Assembly (NCBI GenBank): GCA_905197115.1
Contig: CAJJXN010000008.1
Span: 1-35,653 of the forward strand
Origin: an uncultured Bacillota bacterium
Lineage (GTDB): Bacteria; Bacillota_I; Bacilli_A; RFN20; CAG-631
DNA length: 35,653 nt
Direction of reading: 5' to 3'
Part shown: one piece after another, positions 8,438 to 17,140 of the stretch
Numbering within the stretch: the first letter of the stretch is position 1
How the letters are laid out: each line of letters starts with the position of its first letter
The notes under the pieces: generated by a model
What the model was told of the DNA's origin: nothing
Seen by the model: the letters and a program-made list of their open reading frames with translations, nothing else
The model's database searches: none
Program-made: the position numbers and the translations under genes

Positions 8438-9672
8438 CTTGTTTTATATTCTACCACAAAAAAATTATTTTGTGTTAATTTTAATTTAAAATAACGATAA
8501 ATTCCACTGACAAACAAAATTTTTCCATCTTTATTTTCAATTACTGGTATTTTCCATCTTTCATCTAAAGGTATCTTTTTATCGATAAAAAGGCGAGTTA
8601 TTTTTTTCTTTCCATTTGAAAGTTCAATTATATCATCCTTTTTATAACTTCTAATTTTTATAGGAAAATCTTCTGTAGACAAATAAATCCCTTGCATTTT
8701 ATAGCCTTGTGACTCCGTTTTAAAGTATGGCGTCGTCAATAATTTAAATTCAGATAATTGATAGCAATAACTATTTTCTTCTTCTAATTCTTTAAAAAGA
8801 ACCACATTATATGCTTTAATCATATAATAGTTCTTTTCTATTTTATGCTTTAAATTAGGTTTTTCACTCTTAAAAAAACTCTTTAATTTCGACAAAATAT
8901 TTTTATTAATCCATTTTTGATAAGAAGTATCCACCACATGATGTAAAAAAATTTGTAAAAATAAATCATCTTTTTTTTCTAGTTCTGTCAATAAATACAC
9001 ATTCGTAGTTTTTAAATATTCCTTTACTTCTATTTGTTTTTCTTTTAATTTTTTTTCATCGTTTATGGCTTGATTAAAAATTTTTTCTTTATCTTCATTT
9101 AAAAGTTGATTTCGAATGACATTTCGTGGATAAATAAAAGAAAAATTACTTTTATCAATTCGATACGGAACTTGATTTTTTAAACAATAATCTAATAATT
9201 CATTTTTATAATCATTTAATAACGGGCGATAAACTTTCATCTTTTTGATTATTGTTTCATTTAAAATTAAATACGATTCATTTATGACGTTTCTTTGTTT
9301 TTTTAACAAATAGGTCTCAATTAAATCGTCTTTTTGATGAGCCACAAATAAACCATCGCATTGCTTCTCTTGATAAATTTCAGAAAAAAAGTGATAACGA
9401 AATTCTCTTGCTTGAACTTGAAAAGATTGTTTTAAATCTACCTTTTTAGAGTCAAAATCAGTACTATAAAATGGTATTTTTTTTGTTTCACAATAATGTT
9501 GAACCATTTGTTGTTCTTCGTCACTTTCAACTCTTTTTTTATAATTTACATGTGCCACCATAATTTTATATTTTTGCTTATAAAGCATATCTAATAAAGC
9601 CATTGAATCAGGTCCTCCAGAAACGGCCACTAAGTATACTTTATCTTTATCATAATCAAATACTTCTGTCAT
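8434..9672 (-). CDS. tilS: tRNA(Ile)-lysidine synthase
   Basis: It converts C34 of the AUA-reading tRNA-Ile to lysidine using ATP and lysine, which is essential for correct AUA decoding. The PP-loop ATP-binding motif SGGPDS (18-23) sits near the N-terminus after LVAV. The TilS-specific stretches AREFRYHFF and GLFVAHQKDDLIETYLL follow. The C-terminal part has the RSYKKDDIIEL...KKITRLFIDKKIPLDERWKIPVI block typical of TilS C-terminal domains. The start at 9672 has GGAGG about 7 bases upstream and overlaps the preceding gene by 17 bp. The length of 412 aa is normal. Its place between mfd and ftsH matches the Firmicutes order. Confidence 0.96.
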   Translation of the reverse strand: MTEVFDYDKDKVYLVAVSGGPDSMALLDMLYKQKYKIMVAHVNYKKRVESDEEQQMVQHYCETKKIPFYSTDFDSKKVDLKQSFQVQAREFRYHFFSEIYQEKQCDGLFVAHQKDDLIETYLLKKQRNVINESYLILNETIIKKMKVYRPLLNDYKNELLDYCLKNQVPYRIDKSNFSFIYPRNVIRNQLLNEDKEKIFNQAINDEKKLKEKQIEVKEYLKTTNVYLLTELEKKDDLFLQIFLHHVVDTSYQKWINKNILSKLKSFFKSEKPNLKHKIEKNYYMIKAYNVVLFKELEEENSYCYQLSEFKLLTTPYFKTESQGYKMQGIYLSTEDFPIKIRSYKKDDIIELSNGKKKITRLFIDKKIPLDERWKIPVIENKDGKILFVSGIYRYFKLKLTQNNFFVVEYKTR

Positions 9673-10279
9673 ATTTTTCCTCCATTATTGTTTCAAAACT
9701 CTTTTTTAAATATTCTTTTGAAAATCCATAATTGGAATAATTTTTTTCAAAATAACAAATTGCATCGAAAATGCTTTCTGAATTATTGACACATTCGTTT
9801 AAAATAATCAATAACTTTTTTTTATCAAATTGAATTGAGTTATACATCATTAAACACATTCTTAAATTAGGAATGTAATTTTTTAATAGTTCTACATCAT
9901 AATTGTCATTTTCTTTACACAAATATTGACGAATTTGACTACATTTTTTTCTTATCTCATAAGGTAATTGTTTCATTAGTGTGAATTGAAAAGTATTTTG
10001 ATCGTAATAATGCAATGTAAGTTTCTTTTGGTAATGATTTATATTTAAATAATCGATGATACAAATCATATCAACAAATGATATTAAAGTTGCATCTATA
10101 TAAAGATGAATTTCTTCAATGTAAGGCAAATATGGTTTTTGATTGATAAGTTCTTGAAAAGAATTGATGAAAGGCAAATCGTAAAAGAAATGATTATCTA
10201 GTTTAATTACATTCTCTTTTATAAATAAAGATTTATGCGTCAATAAAAAATCTTTATTTGTACAAATATGAATTTTCAT
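9656..10279 (-). CDS. Conserved-position hypothetical protein between mfd and tilS
   Basis: A 207-aa soluble-looking protein I do not recognise. It has no signal peptide or membrane segment. The N-terminal half alternates short strands and helices (MKIHICTNKDFLL, EEIHLYIDATLISFVDMICIIDYLNI, KLTLHYYDQNTFQF), suggesting an alpha/beta fold. The C-terminal half is helical with a NECVNN...AICYFEKNY stretch. I see a faint similarity in layout to DUF1835-type proteins but cannot claim membership. Translation is coupled on both sides: it starts 2 bases after the mfd stop, with AAAGGAG overlapping the mfd end, and overlaps tilS by 17 bp. The real coding status is therefore secure, though the function is not. 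Other Firmicutes carry small division or RNA-binding genes at this site. Confidence 0.85.
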   Translation of the reverse strand: MKIHICTNKDFLLTHKSLFIKENVIKLDNHFFYDLPFINSFQELINQKPYLPYIEEIHLYIDATLISFVDMICIIDYLNINHYQKKLTLHYYDQNTFQFTLMKQLPYEIRKKCSQIRQYLCKENDNYDVELLKNYIPNLRMCLMMYNSIQFDKKKLLIILNECVNNSESIFDAICYFEKNYSNYGFSKEYLKKSFETIMEEKYDRSI

Positions 10280-10281
10280 TT

Positions 10282-13200
10282 TTATTCTCCTTTATATTTT
10301 TGATTAATCTTAACTAACCCTTTTATAAAATCACTTACAATATAAAGCCATTTGTCTATCTTTTTTATATGGGCTTCAATTCTCATATTAGGAAACTTTA
10401 AAATAATGGAAGTTGAAATTTTACTAGCTAACTCAAAAATATCGACTCCTACTCCACGATAATTTGAAAATTGTTTTGATAATTTCAAGATAATTTCTTT
10501 TTCATTTTCTTGATAACTTTCGATAATCCCTTCTTTTTCAAAAATATCAATTATTTTCTTTTCAAATAATAAGCGCATAGATTCTGGAAGTTTTCCTGCT
10601 TTATCTATCACTTCTTCTTTTAATTCATTTAATTTATCAATTTTGTCAATTTTATCAATTTGTTTGTATAATTCTATTTTTTCATAATCATTATTAAAAA
10701 ATCCTTGTGGAATATATGCATCAATATTTAATGTCGTATGTGGTTTCATTTCTTCTTGCTTGATTTCACCACTTTTTTGCTGTTCAATTGCATCATGTAG
10801 CATTTCAATATACATATCCATGCCCACGCTTTCAATAAAACCAGATTGTTCTGCACCAAGCAAATCTCCTGCTCCGCGTGTAATTAAATCTCGCATTGCA
10901 ACTTTATATCCACTACCTAAATTAGCAAATTCTTTAATTGTAGATAATCTTTTTTTCGCAATTTCGCTCAAATTTTTGCTTGATTTATAAAATAAATAAG
11001 CATAGGCTAGCCGATCACTTCTTCCCACTCTTCCACGTATTTGATAAAGTTGAGATAATCCAAAACAGTCTGCATTTTCAACAATTATCGTATTTACATT
11101 TGGAATATCTATTCCATTTTCAATTACTGTTGTGCATAACAAAATATTGGTCTCACCTTGAATAAAGCTTTCCATTACTTCATCCATTTCATCAGCATTC
11201 AATTTTCCATGAGCAATCGCAATTTTTGCCATTTTAATACTTTTTTTCAATTTCAACTCTAAGGCTGGTAAAGATTCAATGCGATTATGTAAATAGAAAA
11301 CTTGCCCTCCACGAGCTAATTCTCTTTCAATAATTTCTTTAATTGCATAATCATTTTTTTCTAAAACATAAGTTTGAACAGGCATACGATTATCAATTGG
11401 CGTTGTTATCGTTGAAAATCCTCTTACCCCTGTTAATGCCATTTGTAAAGTACGGGGAATCGGAGTAGCGGATAAAGTTAAAACATCTACATTTGATTTA
11501 AATTCTTTAATTTTTTCTTTATGTTCAACACCAAATTTATGCTCTTCATCGACGATTAAAAGACCCAAATCATTAAATTGAATATCATTTGATAAAAGAC
11601 GATGCGTTCCAACAATAAAATCAATTTCTTTATTTTTCAATTTTTTTAAAATAACATTTTGTTCTTTTTCACTTACCATTCGACTTAACATTGCAATTCG
11701 CACGCCAAAGTTTTTAAATCTTTCTTGTGCTGTTAAATAATGTTGTCTAGCAAGAAGGGTAGTTGGACACAATAAAGCCACTTGTTTTCCAGAATTAATG
11801 GCTTTAAAAGCTGCTCTAAAAGCAACTTCCGTTTTACCAAATCCCACATCTCCACATAATAAACGATCCATAATAATTGGTTGTTCCATATCTTTTTTGA
11901 TTTCATCTAAAGCATTTTTTTGATCTATTGTCAGTTCATAGCCAAAATCTTGCTCAAAAGCTTGCGTTAAATAATCATCTTTTAAAAAAGCAAATCCTTC
12001 CTTTTGAGAACGCAATGAATATAAATGAATTAATTTTTCAGCAATATCTCGGATTCTTTCTTTTACCTTAGATTTAGTTTTATCCCACTCTTTTGAGCCT
12101 AATTTATGAATTTTAGGTACAACTCCATCTTTTGAAACATATTTTCGAATTAATTTAAATTGTTCTAAAGCGACATATAAGACATCTTTATTTTTATATT
12201 CAATTTTTAAATAATCACGATGAATACCATTTGACTCTAAAGTTTCTATCCCACGATAAATCCCTATCCCGTGATGATCATGAACAAGATAGTCTCCCTC
12301 TTGAATTTCACTTATACTTTCAATCGTAACCGCGTTTTTAAAACGAGCAAATTGTCCTTTTGATTTATAAATTTTTTTAAATATCTCATTTTCACCTAAT
12401 AAGACGCAAGAATATAAAGATAATTCTAAGCCAATGTGAAAATCTTCTCTTGATAAATAAATACAATTTTTTAATTCTTTGATGTTTTCATCATATTCTA
12501 AAAATGAAAAATCATTAGCACTTAAAAAAGTCATTAAAGAATCATAATGTACCTTATTTTCTAACCCAATATAAATACTATACCCTTTTTCTAACCATTC
12601 TTTTAAAGCAAGAGATAACAATGCATAATTAAAATTATAACAATCTACTTTATTAAATGAATAAAAAGGAATGTATTTATTTTCTAATCCAACGGAAACT
12701 TCAATACTATTTATAATCGTTGAGAGTACTTCCTTTATTGGATAAAGCAATAGAAAGCCATTTAATGATTGCCCTTGTTCAAACATATCGTTGTAATTTT
12801 GATAAATTTCTGTTTCGATAAAACTAGCTGTTTCTAAAATCTTATCCTTGTCACATAAAATATAGATTGCATCTTGAATGTATTGACTTAAATAACCATA
12901 CGAATCAAAATAACAATAATATTTAAATAAAGATTCGTCGAATTGATAATTCGATAATTTCATTATATCCGTTTGAACAATTTCTTCTAAAGTTAAATTA
13001 AAATCAGTTAATTTTTCTTGCTTTTTTAACTCATTTTCTATTTTTTGAATTCCAGAATCTAAATTATTTACTAAAAATTCTGTTGCTGGCATAATTTGAC
13101 ATTCTTGAATGATAGAAGTAGTTCGTTGTGTTTGTGTATCAAAAAAACGGATACTTTCAATCTCATCGTCAAAAAATTCAATACGAATAGGATTTGCATA

Positions 13201-13740
13201 ATGTATACTAAAAATATCGATTACGCCTCCACGTGCTGAATATTCAAAGGCTTGATTAACTTGTAAAACATTTTTATACCCCATTTTTATCAATTGATTT
13301 AAAATATCTTTTTTCGATACAATATCAGATACTTTAAAATTTAAAATGTGGTGTTTAAAAACATCTATATTTGGCACTAAACGCTGTAACGCCATGGTAT
13401 GCGTTACGATTACAATAGGTTCTTTATTAATCAGTTTTGCTAAAACATATAAACGGGAAGCTTCAATCTCTGGAGAAGTCGCTAAACTTGTAAACTTAGT
13501 CACTTCATCAACGCAAAATAAATTACATTTATCTTTTAAAATAAATGATAGAGAATTAAAAAAAGTTTGTGCAGATAACAAATTTTCTTTTACTACTACA
13601 ATCGTTTGAGGATTTTTTAAATAATTATTCGCCACAAAAAAAGAAAGTGTCTCATCATTTACAACCGAAAAATTTTTCATTTGCTCAATGGGACAATCAA
13701 TATTTTTAAAATGCTGAATAAACTCATTTAATTTCGTCAT
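10282..13740 (-). CDS. mfd: Transcription-repair coupling factor
   Basis: A DNA translocase that displaces RNA polymerase stalled at lesions and recruits UvrA. At 1152 aa it has the family's normal size. The N-terminal third is the UvrB-like region with degenerate ATPase (SARGGVIDIFSIHYANPIRIEFFDDEIESIRFFD at about 168-201). The RNA-polymerase-interacting domain follows at about 478-545 (GDYLVHDHHGIGIYRGI). The translocase has Walker A GDVGFGKT (630-637), DEEH (731-734), TLSATPIPRTLQMAL and the QLYQIRGRVGRS block. The C-terminal part carries the region that inhibits UvrA binding. It overlaps pth by an ATGA and is followed after 2 bases by the 207-aa gene. Confidence 0.98.
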   Translation of the reverse strand: MTKLNEFIQHFKNIDCPIEQMKNFSVVNDETLSFFVANNYLKNPQTIVVVKENLLSAQTFFNSLSFILKDKCNLFCVDEVTKFTSLATSPEIEASRLYVLAKLINKEPIVIVTHTMALQRLVPNIDVFKHHILNFKVSDIVSKKDILNQLIKMGYKNVLQVNQAFEYSARGGVIDIFSIHYANPIRIEFFDDEIESIRFFDTQTQRTTSIIQECQIMPATEFLVNNLDSGIQKIENELKKQEKLTDFNLTLEEIVQTDIMKLSNYQFDESLFKYYCYFDSYGYLSQYIQDAIYILCDKDKILETASFIETEIYQNYNDMFEQGQSLNGFLLLYPIKEVLSTIINSIEVSVGLENKYIPFYSFNKVDCYNFNYALLSLALKEWLEKGYSIYIGLENKVHYDSLMTFLSANDFSFLEYDENIKELKNCIYLSREDFHIGLELSLYSCVLLGENEIFKKIYKSKGQFARFKNAVTIESISEIQEGDYLVHDHHGIGIYRGIETLESNGIHRDYLKIEYKNKDVLYVALEQFKLIRKYVSKDGVVPKIHKLGSKEWDKTKSKVKERIRDIAEKLIHLYSLRSQKEGFAFLKDDYLTQAFEQDFGYELTIDQKNALDEIKKDMEQPIIMDRLLCGDVGFGKTEVAFRAAFKAINSGKQVALLCPTTLLARQHYLTAQERFKNFGVRIAMLSRMVSEKEQNVILKKLKNKEIDFIVGTHRLLSNDIQFNDLGLLIVDEEHKFGVEHKEKIKEFKSNVDVLTLSATPIPRTLQMALTGVRGFSTITTPIDNRMPVQTYVLEKNDYAIKEIIERELARGGQVFYLHNRIESLPALELKLKKSIKMAKIAIAHGKLNADEMDEVMESFIQGETNILLCTTVIENGIDIPNVNTIIVENADCFGLSQLYQIRGRVGRSDRLAYAYLFYKSSKNLSEIAKKRLSTIKEFANLGSGYKVAMRDLITRGAGDLLGAEQSGFIESVGMDMYIEMLHDAIEQQKSGEIKQEEMKPHTTLNIDAYIPQGFFNNDYEKIELYKQIDKIDKIDKLNELKEEVIDKAGKLPESMRLLFEKKIIDIFEKEGIIESYQENEKEIILKLSKQFSNYRGVGVDIFELASKISTSIILKFPNMRIEAHIKKIDKWLYIVSDFIKGLVKINQKYKGE

Positions 13741-14300
13741 ATTTTCTCTCCATTTAATTTATTCATCGCTAAGTCAAACTGGTTCATACTAAATAAATCC
13801 ACTGCCTCTATCATTTTTTCAAAAGTATGATTTAAACTTTCTAATTCACTTTTCGAAAAAGAAGAAAGCACAAAATCAATTTGATTTCCTGTAGGTTTTC
13901 CTATTCCAACTCTTATACGGTCAAATTCATTTGTATGAAGATGCAATAAAATATTTTTCATACCATTATGACCACCGGCATTTCCTTTTTTTCTTAGTCG
14001 TAAAGAAGCAAAAGGCAAATCTAAATCATCATAAATTACTAACAAATCTTGAGGTAAAATATGAAAAAAATGCATGATTTCTTGGATCGCTTCTCCTGAT
14101 AAATTCATATAGGTCATTGGCTTAAATAAAATTACTTTTTCTTGATTTAAATTAAGTTGAGTATATTCCCCATTGAACTTTTTTTTAAATTCTAAGCTAT
14201 TTTTGTGTTTAGCATAAAAATCAATAAACATAAAACCAATATTATGTCTTGTATATTGATATTGTTGCCCTGGATTGCCAAGTCCTACAATTAATTTCAT
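13737..14300 (-). CDS. pth: Peptidyl-tRNA hydrolase
   Basis: It cleaves peptidyl-tRNA released from stalled ribosomes and recycles the tRNA. Family motifs are intact: GLGNPG (6-11), TRHNIGF with catalytic H19, MTYMNLSG (N66), YDDLDLP (D91) and GNAGGHNGMK (N112). The length of 187 aa is standard. It is the first gene of a long minus-strand run and its stop overlaps the mfd start. AAGGTGA lies about 6 bases upstream of the ATG, and an extended -10 promoter lies just beyond. Confidence 0.97.
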   Translation of the reverse strand: MKLIVGLGNPGQQYQYTRHNIGFMFIDFYAKHKNSLEFKKKFNGEYTQLNLNQEKVILFKPMTYMNLSGEAIQEIMHFFHILPQDLLVIYDDLDLPFASLRLRKKGNAGGHNGMKNILLHLHTNEFDRIRVGIGKPTGNQIDFVLSSFSKSELESLNHTFEKMIEAVDLFSMNQFDLAMNKLNGEKI

Positions 14301-14315
14301 AAAATCACCTTGTAT

Positions 14316-14324
14316 ATTATAGCA
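14316..14324 (-). promoter_or_regulatory. Extended -10 promoter for pth and the downstream gene run
   Basis: The minus strand reads TGC-TATAAT, a perfect extended -10, about 16 bases before the pth start. The -35 region is poor (TTTATT at a 17-base spacing). It is the only clear promoter seen for the ~13-kb pth-to-malQ run, although internal ones cannot be excluded. Confidence 0.65.
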
Positions 14325-14443
14325 AATAAAACATGATTAATAAATATAATTTATTAATTGATTTTTTCTATTTTTTTCTTTTTTTCAAAAAAGTGTGTTT
14401 TTACCGACAATTTTTACATTTTATTACTTTTTAATAAAAAAAG

Positions 14444-14472
14444 TTGAATTTTGACCAAAAATGATGTATCAT
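14444..14472 (+). promoter_or_regulatory. SigA-type promoter with a palindrome over the -10
   Basis: TTGAAT (14444-14449), a 17-base spacer and TATCAT (14467-14472). The -10 lies inside the palindrome AATGATgtATCATT (14460-14473), which could be an operator. The predicted leader is only about 15 bases, just enough for the GAGGTG ribosome binding site. Confidence 0.5.
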
Positions 14473-14493
14473 TATTTTATAGAGGTGAATTAT

Positions 14494-14886
14494 ATGAAAA
14501 AAAGATTAATATGTTTTTCGATTTTATCGACAATTTTTGGAATATTAGGTTTATTTCTTGCTTTTGTAATGACAACTCAAACTTATTCTTACAAGTTGTT
14601 AGGAGGAACTCCATTTGAATTTTTATACAACTTCGTTTATAGTTCTGGATTTCAAGATTTTATGAAGTTAGGAAATTTAGGTCCTGTATTTTACATTGCT
14701 TTACTCGCTGTAATAATCATTACAATTTTAAATGTTACATGTTTACGAGTTCCACCAGTTGATGATTCAACTGTACCTCCTGTAAATGTAAAGCAAACAT
14801 CTTATGCTATTGATTATAGTAAAGATGCGCTCGTGCCTAGCATGGTTGTGGTTAACGAACAATTAGATAAAGGAGAAGGTGAATAA
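14494..14886 (+). CDS. Small two-helix membrane protein, unknown function
   Basis: A 130-aa protein with two membrane segments (about 5-27 and 68-88), separated by an extracytoplasmic loop of ~40 residues rich in aromatic residues. A polar C-terminal tail of ~40 residues contains a PPVDDSTVPPVN stretch. I chose the ATG at 14494 because GAGGTG lies 7 bases upstream; the longer frame from 14461 would run through the promoter. The stop lies one base before the next gene's start. I do not recognise the family. The tight pairing with the next membrane protein suggests that the two form a complex. Confidence 0.75.
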   Translation: MKKRLICFSILSTIFGILGLFLAFVMTTQTYSYKLLGGTPFEFLYNFVYSSGFQDFMKLGNLGPVFYIALLAVIIITILNVTCLRVPPVDDSTVPPVNVKQTSYAIDYSKDALVPSMVVVNEQLDKGEGE

Positions 14887-14887
14887 T

Positions 14888-15373
14888 ATGCGTACAAAAA
14901 GTAAAACAGCTAAATTATTTAATATTTTATATATTATAGATGTTATTGCTATCATTTATTTTGCCACTAATTTTCCTACTAGACCTTTCGATATCATCAA
15001 AATTATTATTATGGCAGTTCTAATTATTGCTTTATTTGTCTTTGCTTGTCTCTCTTATGTTTCTAGAAGAAAATATAATCTTAAAGCTTACCAAAACTAT
15101 GTTCCTTTAAGAAACATTCAAATTGAAAAAGGAAAAGAAGTTGTAATTGTTAAAAATGGTGTTGCTGAATATCCAAAAGAAATGGAAGACATTGAAATTG
15201 ATGAAAATGCAAATTTATCTTTTGCTAAAGAACCTCATACAAATGTATTGTCTTCAGCAAAGATTGATGTAGCCCTCGTTCATATTGATCAAGTCGATAA
15301 AAAATCTGTGGTTGTTAGAGTTTTTAAATCTCCAGTTGCTTTAATTGATGTAGCTCACCACATTAACAAGTAA
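14888..15373 (+). CDS. Small membrane protein with cytoplasmic tail, unknown function
   Basis: A 161-aa protein with two closely spaced membrane segments (about 10-28 and 36-60). A soluble C-terminal domain of ~100 residues begins RRKYNLKAYQNYVPLRNIQIEKGKEVV in outline and has alternating strand-like segments. I place the start at the ATG at 14888, because AAGGTG lies 6 bases upstream. The in-frame GTG at 14879 would put the ribosome binding site too close. It is co-transcribed with the preceding small membrane protein and ended by a strong hairpin terminator. The family is not recognised. Confidence 0.75.
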   Translation: MRTKSKTAKLFNILYIIDVIAIIYFATNFPTRPFDIIKIIIMAVLIIALFVFACLSYVSRRKYNLKAYQNYVPLRNIQIEKGKEVVIVKNGVAEYPKEMEDIEIDENANLSFAKEPHTNVLSSAKIDVALVHIDQVDKKSVVVRVFKSPVALIDVAHHINK

Positions 15374-15386
15374 AAATAATGAATGG

Positions 15387-15416
15387 AAAAATGGGAAATA
15401 AAATTCCCATTTTTTA
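15387..15416 (+). terminator. Rho-independent terminator after the two small membrane genes
   Basis: AAAAATGGGAA and TTCCCATTTTT form an 11-bp stem with a 6-base loop, followed by a T-rich tail. Confidence 0.85.
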
Positions 15417-15418
15417 TT

Positions 15419-15446
15419 TTGCATTTTATTTTACACATGCTATAAT
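15419..15446 (+). promoter_or_regulatory. Extended -10 promoter of the lipoprotein phosphatase gene
   Basis: TTGCAT (15419-15424), a 16-base spacer and TGC-TATAAT (15438-15446), a perfect extended -10. The start codon is about 35 bases downstream, preceded by AAGGAG. Confidence 0.7.
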
Positions 15447-15480
15447 GTAAGCGATTAAACTTTATATAAGGAGAACAATT

Positions 15481-17109
15481 ATGAAAACAAAAAAAAGATT
15501 TAATTTTCTGTTGTTAGTTTTTGTTTCAATTCAATTATGCTCATGTAACTCATCTAATAAAGAAAAAGTATCATCAGGAGGGGATATCATGAAAACAGAC
15601 CACTACGAAAGAGTCATTATTTTAGGAGTTGATGGCGCCGGAAATAATTATCAATATGCTAATACAGAAGCAATTGACGCCATTTTTTCAAAGGGAGCTA
15701 CAACTAACTTTATGAAAACGAGCACCCCTTCTATGTCTGCTCCATGTTGGACATCTATGCTTCATGGAGTTGTTCCTGCTAAACATAAAATTACGAATGC
15801 AATTGCAGAAAGTACACCTTATCAAAATGAAGAATATCCATCTATCTTCAAAACTGCTTATTTGCAAAACCCTAATTTAAAATTAGCTTCTTTTTGTAAC
15901 TGGCCTGCAATTAACAAAGGTATAGTTGAAGATAATATCAATGTTTACAAATATCAAAATAGTGATGACGCACTTTTAGTGAATCATTTGAATGAATATT
16001 TAGTTCAAGAGAAACCAAATTTAGTTTTTGTTCAATTTGATAGCGTAGATCATCTTGGTCATGACATTGGATTTGGACCATCTAGTTCAAAATACATTCA
16101 ACAATTAGAAGTAATTGATAGTTACATATTGTCTGTTTATTTAACATTAGAAGAAAATAACATGTTGGATGATACTTTATTGATTTTAACTTCTGATCAT
16201 GGTGGACGTAATTTTTCACATGGCGGCATTACTGATGAGGAAAAATATGTATTTTTAGGTATTCACGGAAAAAATGTTGTAAAAGGAGAAATAGGTCAAG
16301 TTGAAACTCGTGACATAGCCGCTATTACAACTTATGCACTAGGTTTACAAAATCCTTCTTCTTGGACTGCAAAAGTTCCAAACAATCTTTTTACAACTCT
16401 TACAGAAACAAAAGAACGCCCTTTAGGTCAATCTTTGAATCTTAATCCTAATTTAATTAGTAAACTTCCTCAATCTGTTACTTCTTACTTTGATTTTGAA
16501 GAAAATTATGAAGATATTAAAAAGAACATTCATTCTTCTTACTCTTTATTTGAAAATGATTCTTACAAAGTTGCTGGTCATTCAGGTTATGGATTCAATA
16601 CTTATAATGGTTATTTAAAATTAGAAGACTTAAAATTAAGTAACAATAGTTTTTCAATTGGTATGTATGTTGAAATGGCAGATATTCGAAACGACCCCGT
16701 TTTATTTGGAAATAAAGATTGGGCTAGTGGCAGAAATCAAGGGATAATTATTTCACCTCGTGGTGTAGAAAAAGATATAAAATTAAATATTGGCGATGGT
16801 AGTAATCGTTTTGATGCAACTTTCCCATATCCTAATAATTTTTTAGAAGGTTGGACTCACTTACTCTTTACATTTGATCGTCAAGAAAATATAATTTGTT
16901 TTTATGCAAACTTTGAGTTAATAGGTACTTGTTCTATTTCTGAAGAATTAAAGAATTTATCTTTAGATAGTGCTTTCCCTTATTATGTTGGAAATGATTC
17001 TACAGAAAAATATGGTTATGGAATTCCAGCTATCATCGATGATTTGGCTATATTTAATAAAGCATTGACCCAAGAAGAAGTGCTAGAATTAAAAAAATGT
17101 TATGAATAA
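15481..17109 (+). CDS. Lipoprotein phosphodiesterase/alkaline-phosphatase-family enzyme with LamG-like C-terminus
   Basis: A predicted surface lipoprotein: basic N-terminus, hydrophobic core, and lipobox L-C-S-C with lipidation at C22. Residues ~44-310 form an alkaline-phosphatase-superfamily domain of the nucleotide pyrophosphatase/phosphodiesterase kind. Visible sites are D51 in ILGVDG, probable nucleophile S86 in TPSMSAPCWTSMLHG, D190 and H194 in DSVDHLGH, D239-H240 in TSDHGG, and H247 in FSHGG. Residues ~335-540 form a concanavalin/LamG-like domain ending AIIDDLAIFNKALTQEEV, probably for carbohydrate binding. It has its own promoter and terminator. The substrate is unknown; a surface glycan or phosphate ester outside the cell is plausible. 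A second ATG at 15589 with its own strong ribosome binding site could give a form without the signal peptide. Confidence 0.88.
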   Translation: MKTKKRFNFLLLVFVSIQLCSCNSSNKEKVSSGGDIMKTDHYERVIILGVDGAGNNYQYANTEAIDAIFSKGATTNFMKTSTPSMSAPCWTSMLHGVVPAKHKITNAIAESTPYQNEEYPSIFKTAYLQNPNLKLASFCNWPAINKGIVEDNINVYKYQNSDDALLVNHLNEYLVQEKPNLVFVQFDSVDHLGHDIGFGPSSSKYIQQLEVIDSYILSVYLTLEENNMLDDTLLILTSDHGGRNFSHGGITDEEKYVFLGIHGKNVVKGEIGQVETRDIAAITTYALGLQNPSSWTAKVPNNLFTTLTETKERPLGQSLNLNPNLISKLPQSVTSYFDFEENYEDIKKNIHSSYSLFENDSYKVAGHSGYGFNTYNGYLKLEDLKLSNNSFSIGMYVEMADIRNDPVLFGNKDWASGRNQGIIISPRGVEKDIKLNIGDGSNRFDATFPYPNNFLEGWTHLLFTFDRQENIICFYANFELIGTCSISEELKNLSLDSAFPYYVGNDSTEKYGYGIPAIIDDLAIFNKALTQEEVLELKKCYE

Positions 17110-17111
17110 TT

Positions 17112-17140
17112 AAAATGCAAGCAATATAGCTTGCATTTTT
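17112..17140. terminator. Bidirectional terminator between convergent genes
   Basis: AAAATGCAAGC and GCTTGCATTTT pair around the loop AATATA, with T-tracts on both strands. It serves the lipoprotein gene on the plus strand, and on the minus strand the gene whose stop codon begins at 17142. Confidence 0.85.

Noticed and set aside
5432..13740. Mycoplasma-type code (TGA as tryptophan)
   Set aside because: TGA ends pth, hslO and glgC in ATGA overlaps, and tryptophan codons are TGG.
14340..14440. Riboswitch or small RNA between pth and the small membrane gene
   Set aside because: Only homopolymer T/A tracts; no stable stems or conserved motifs visible.
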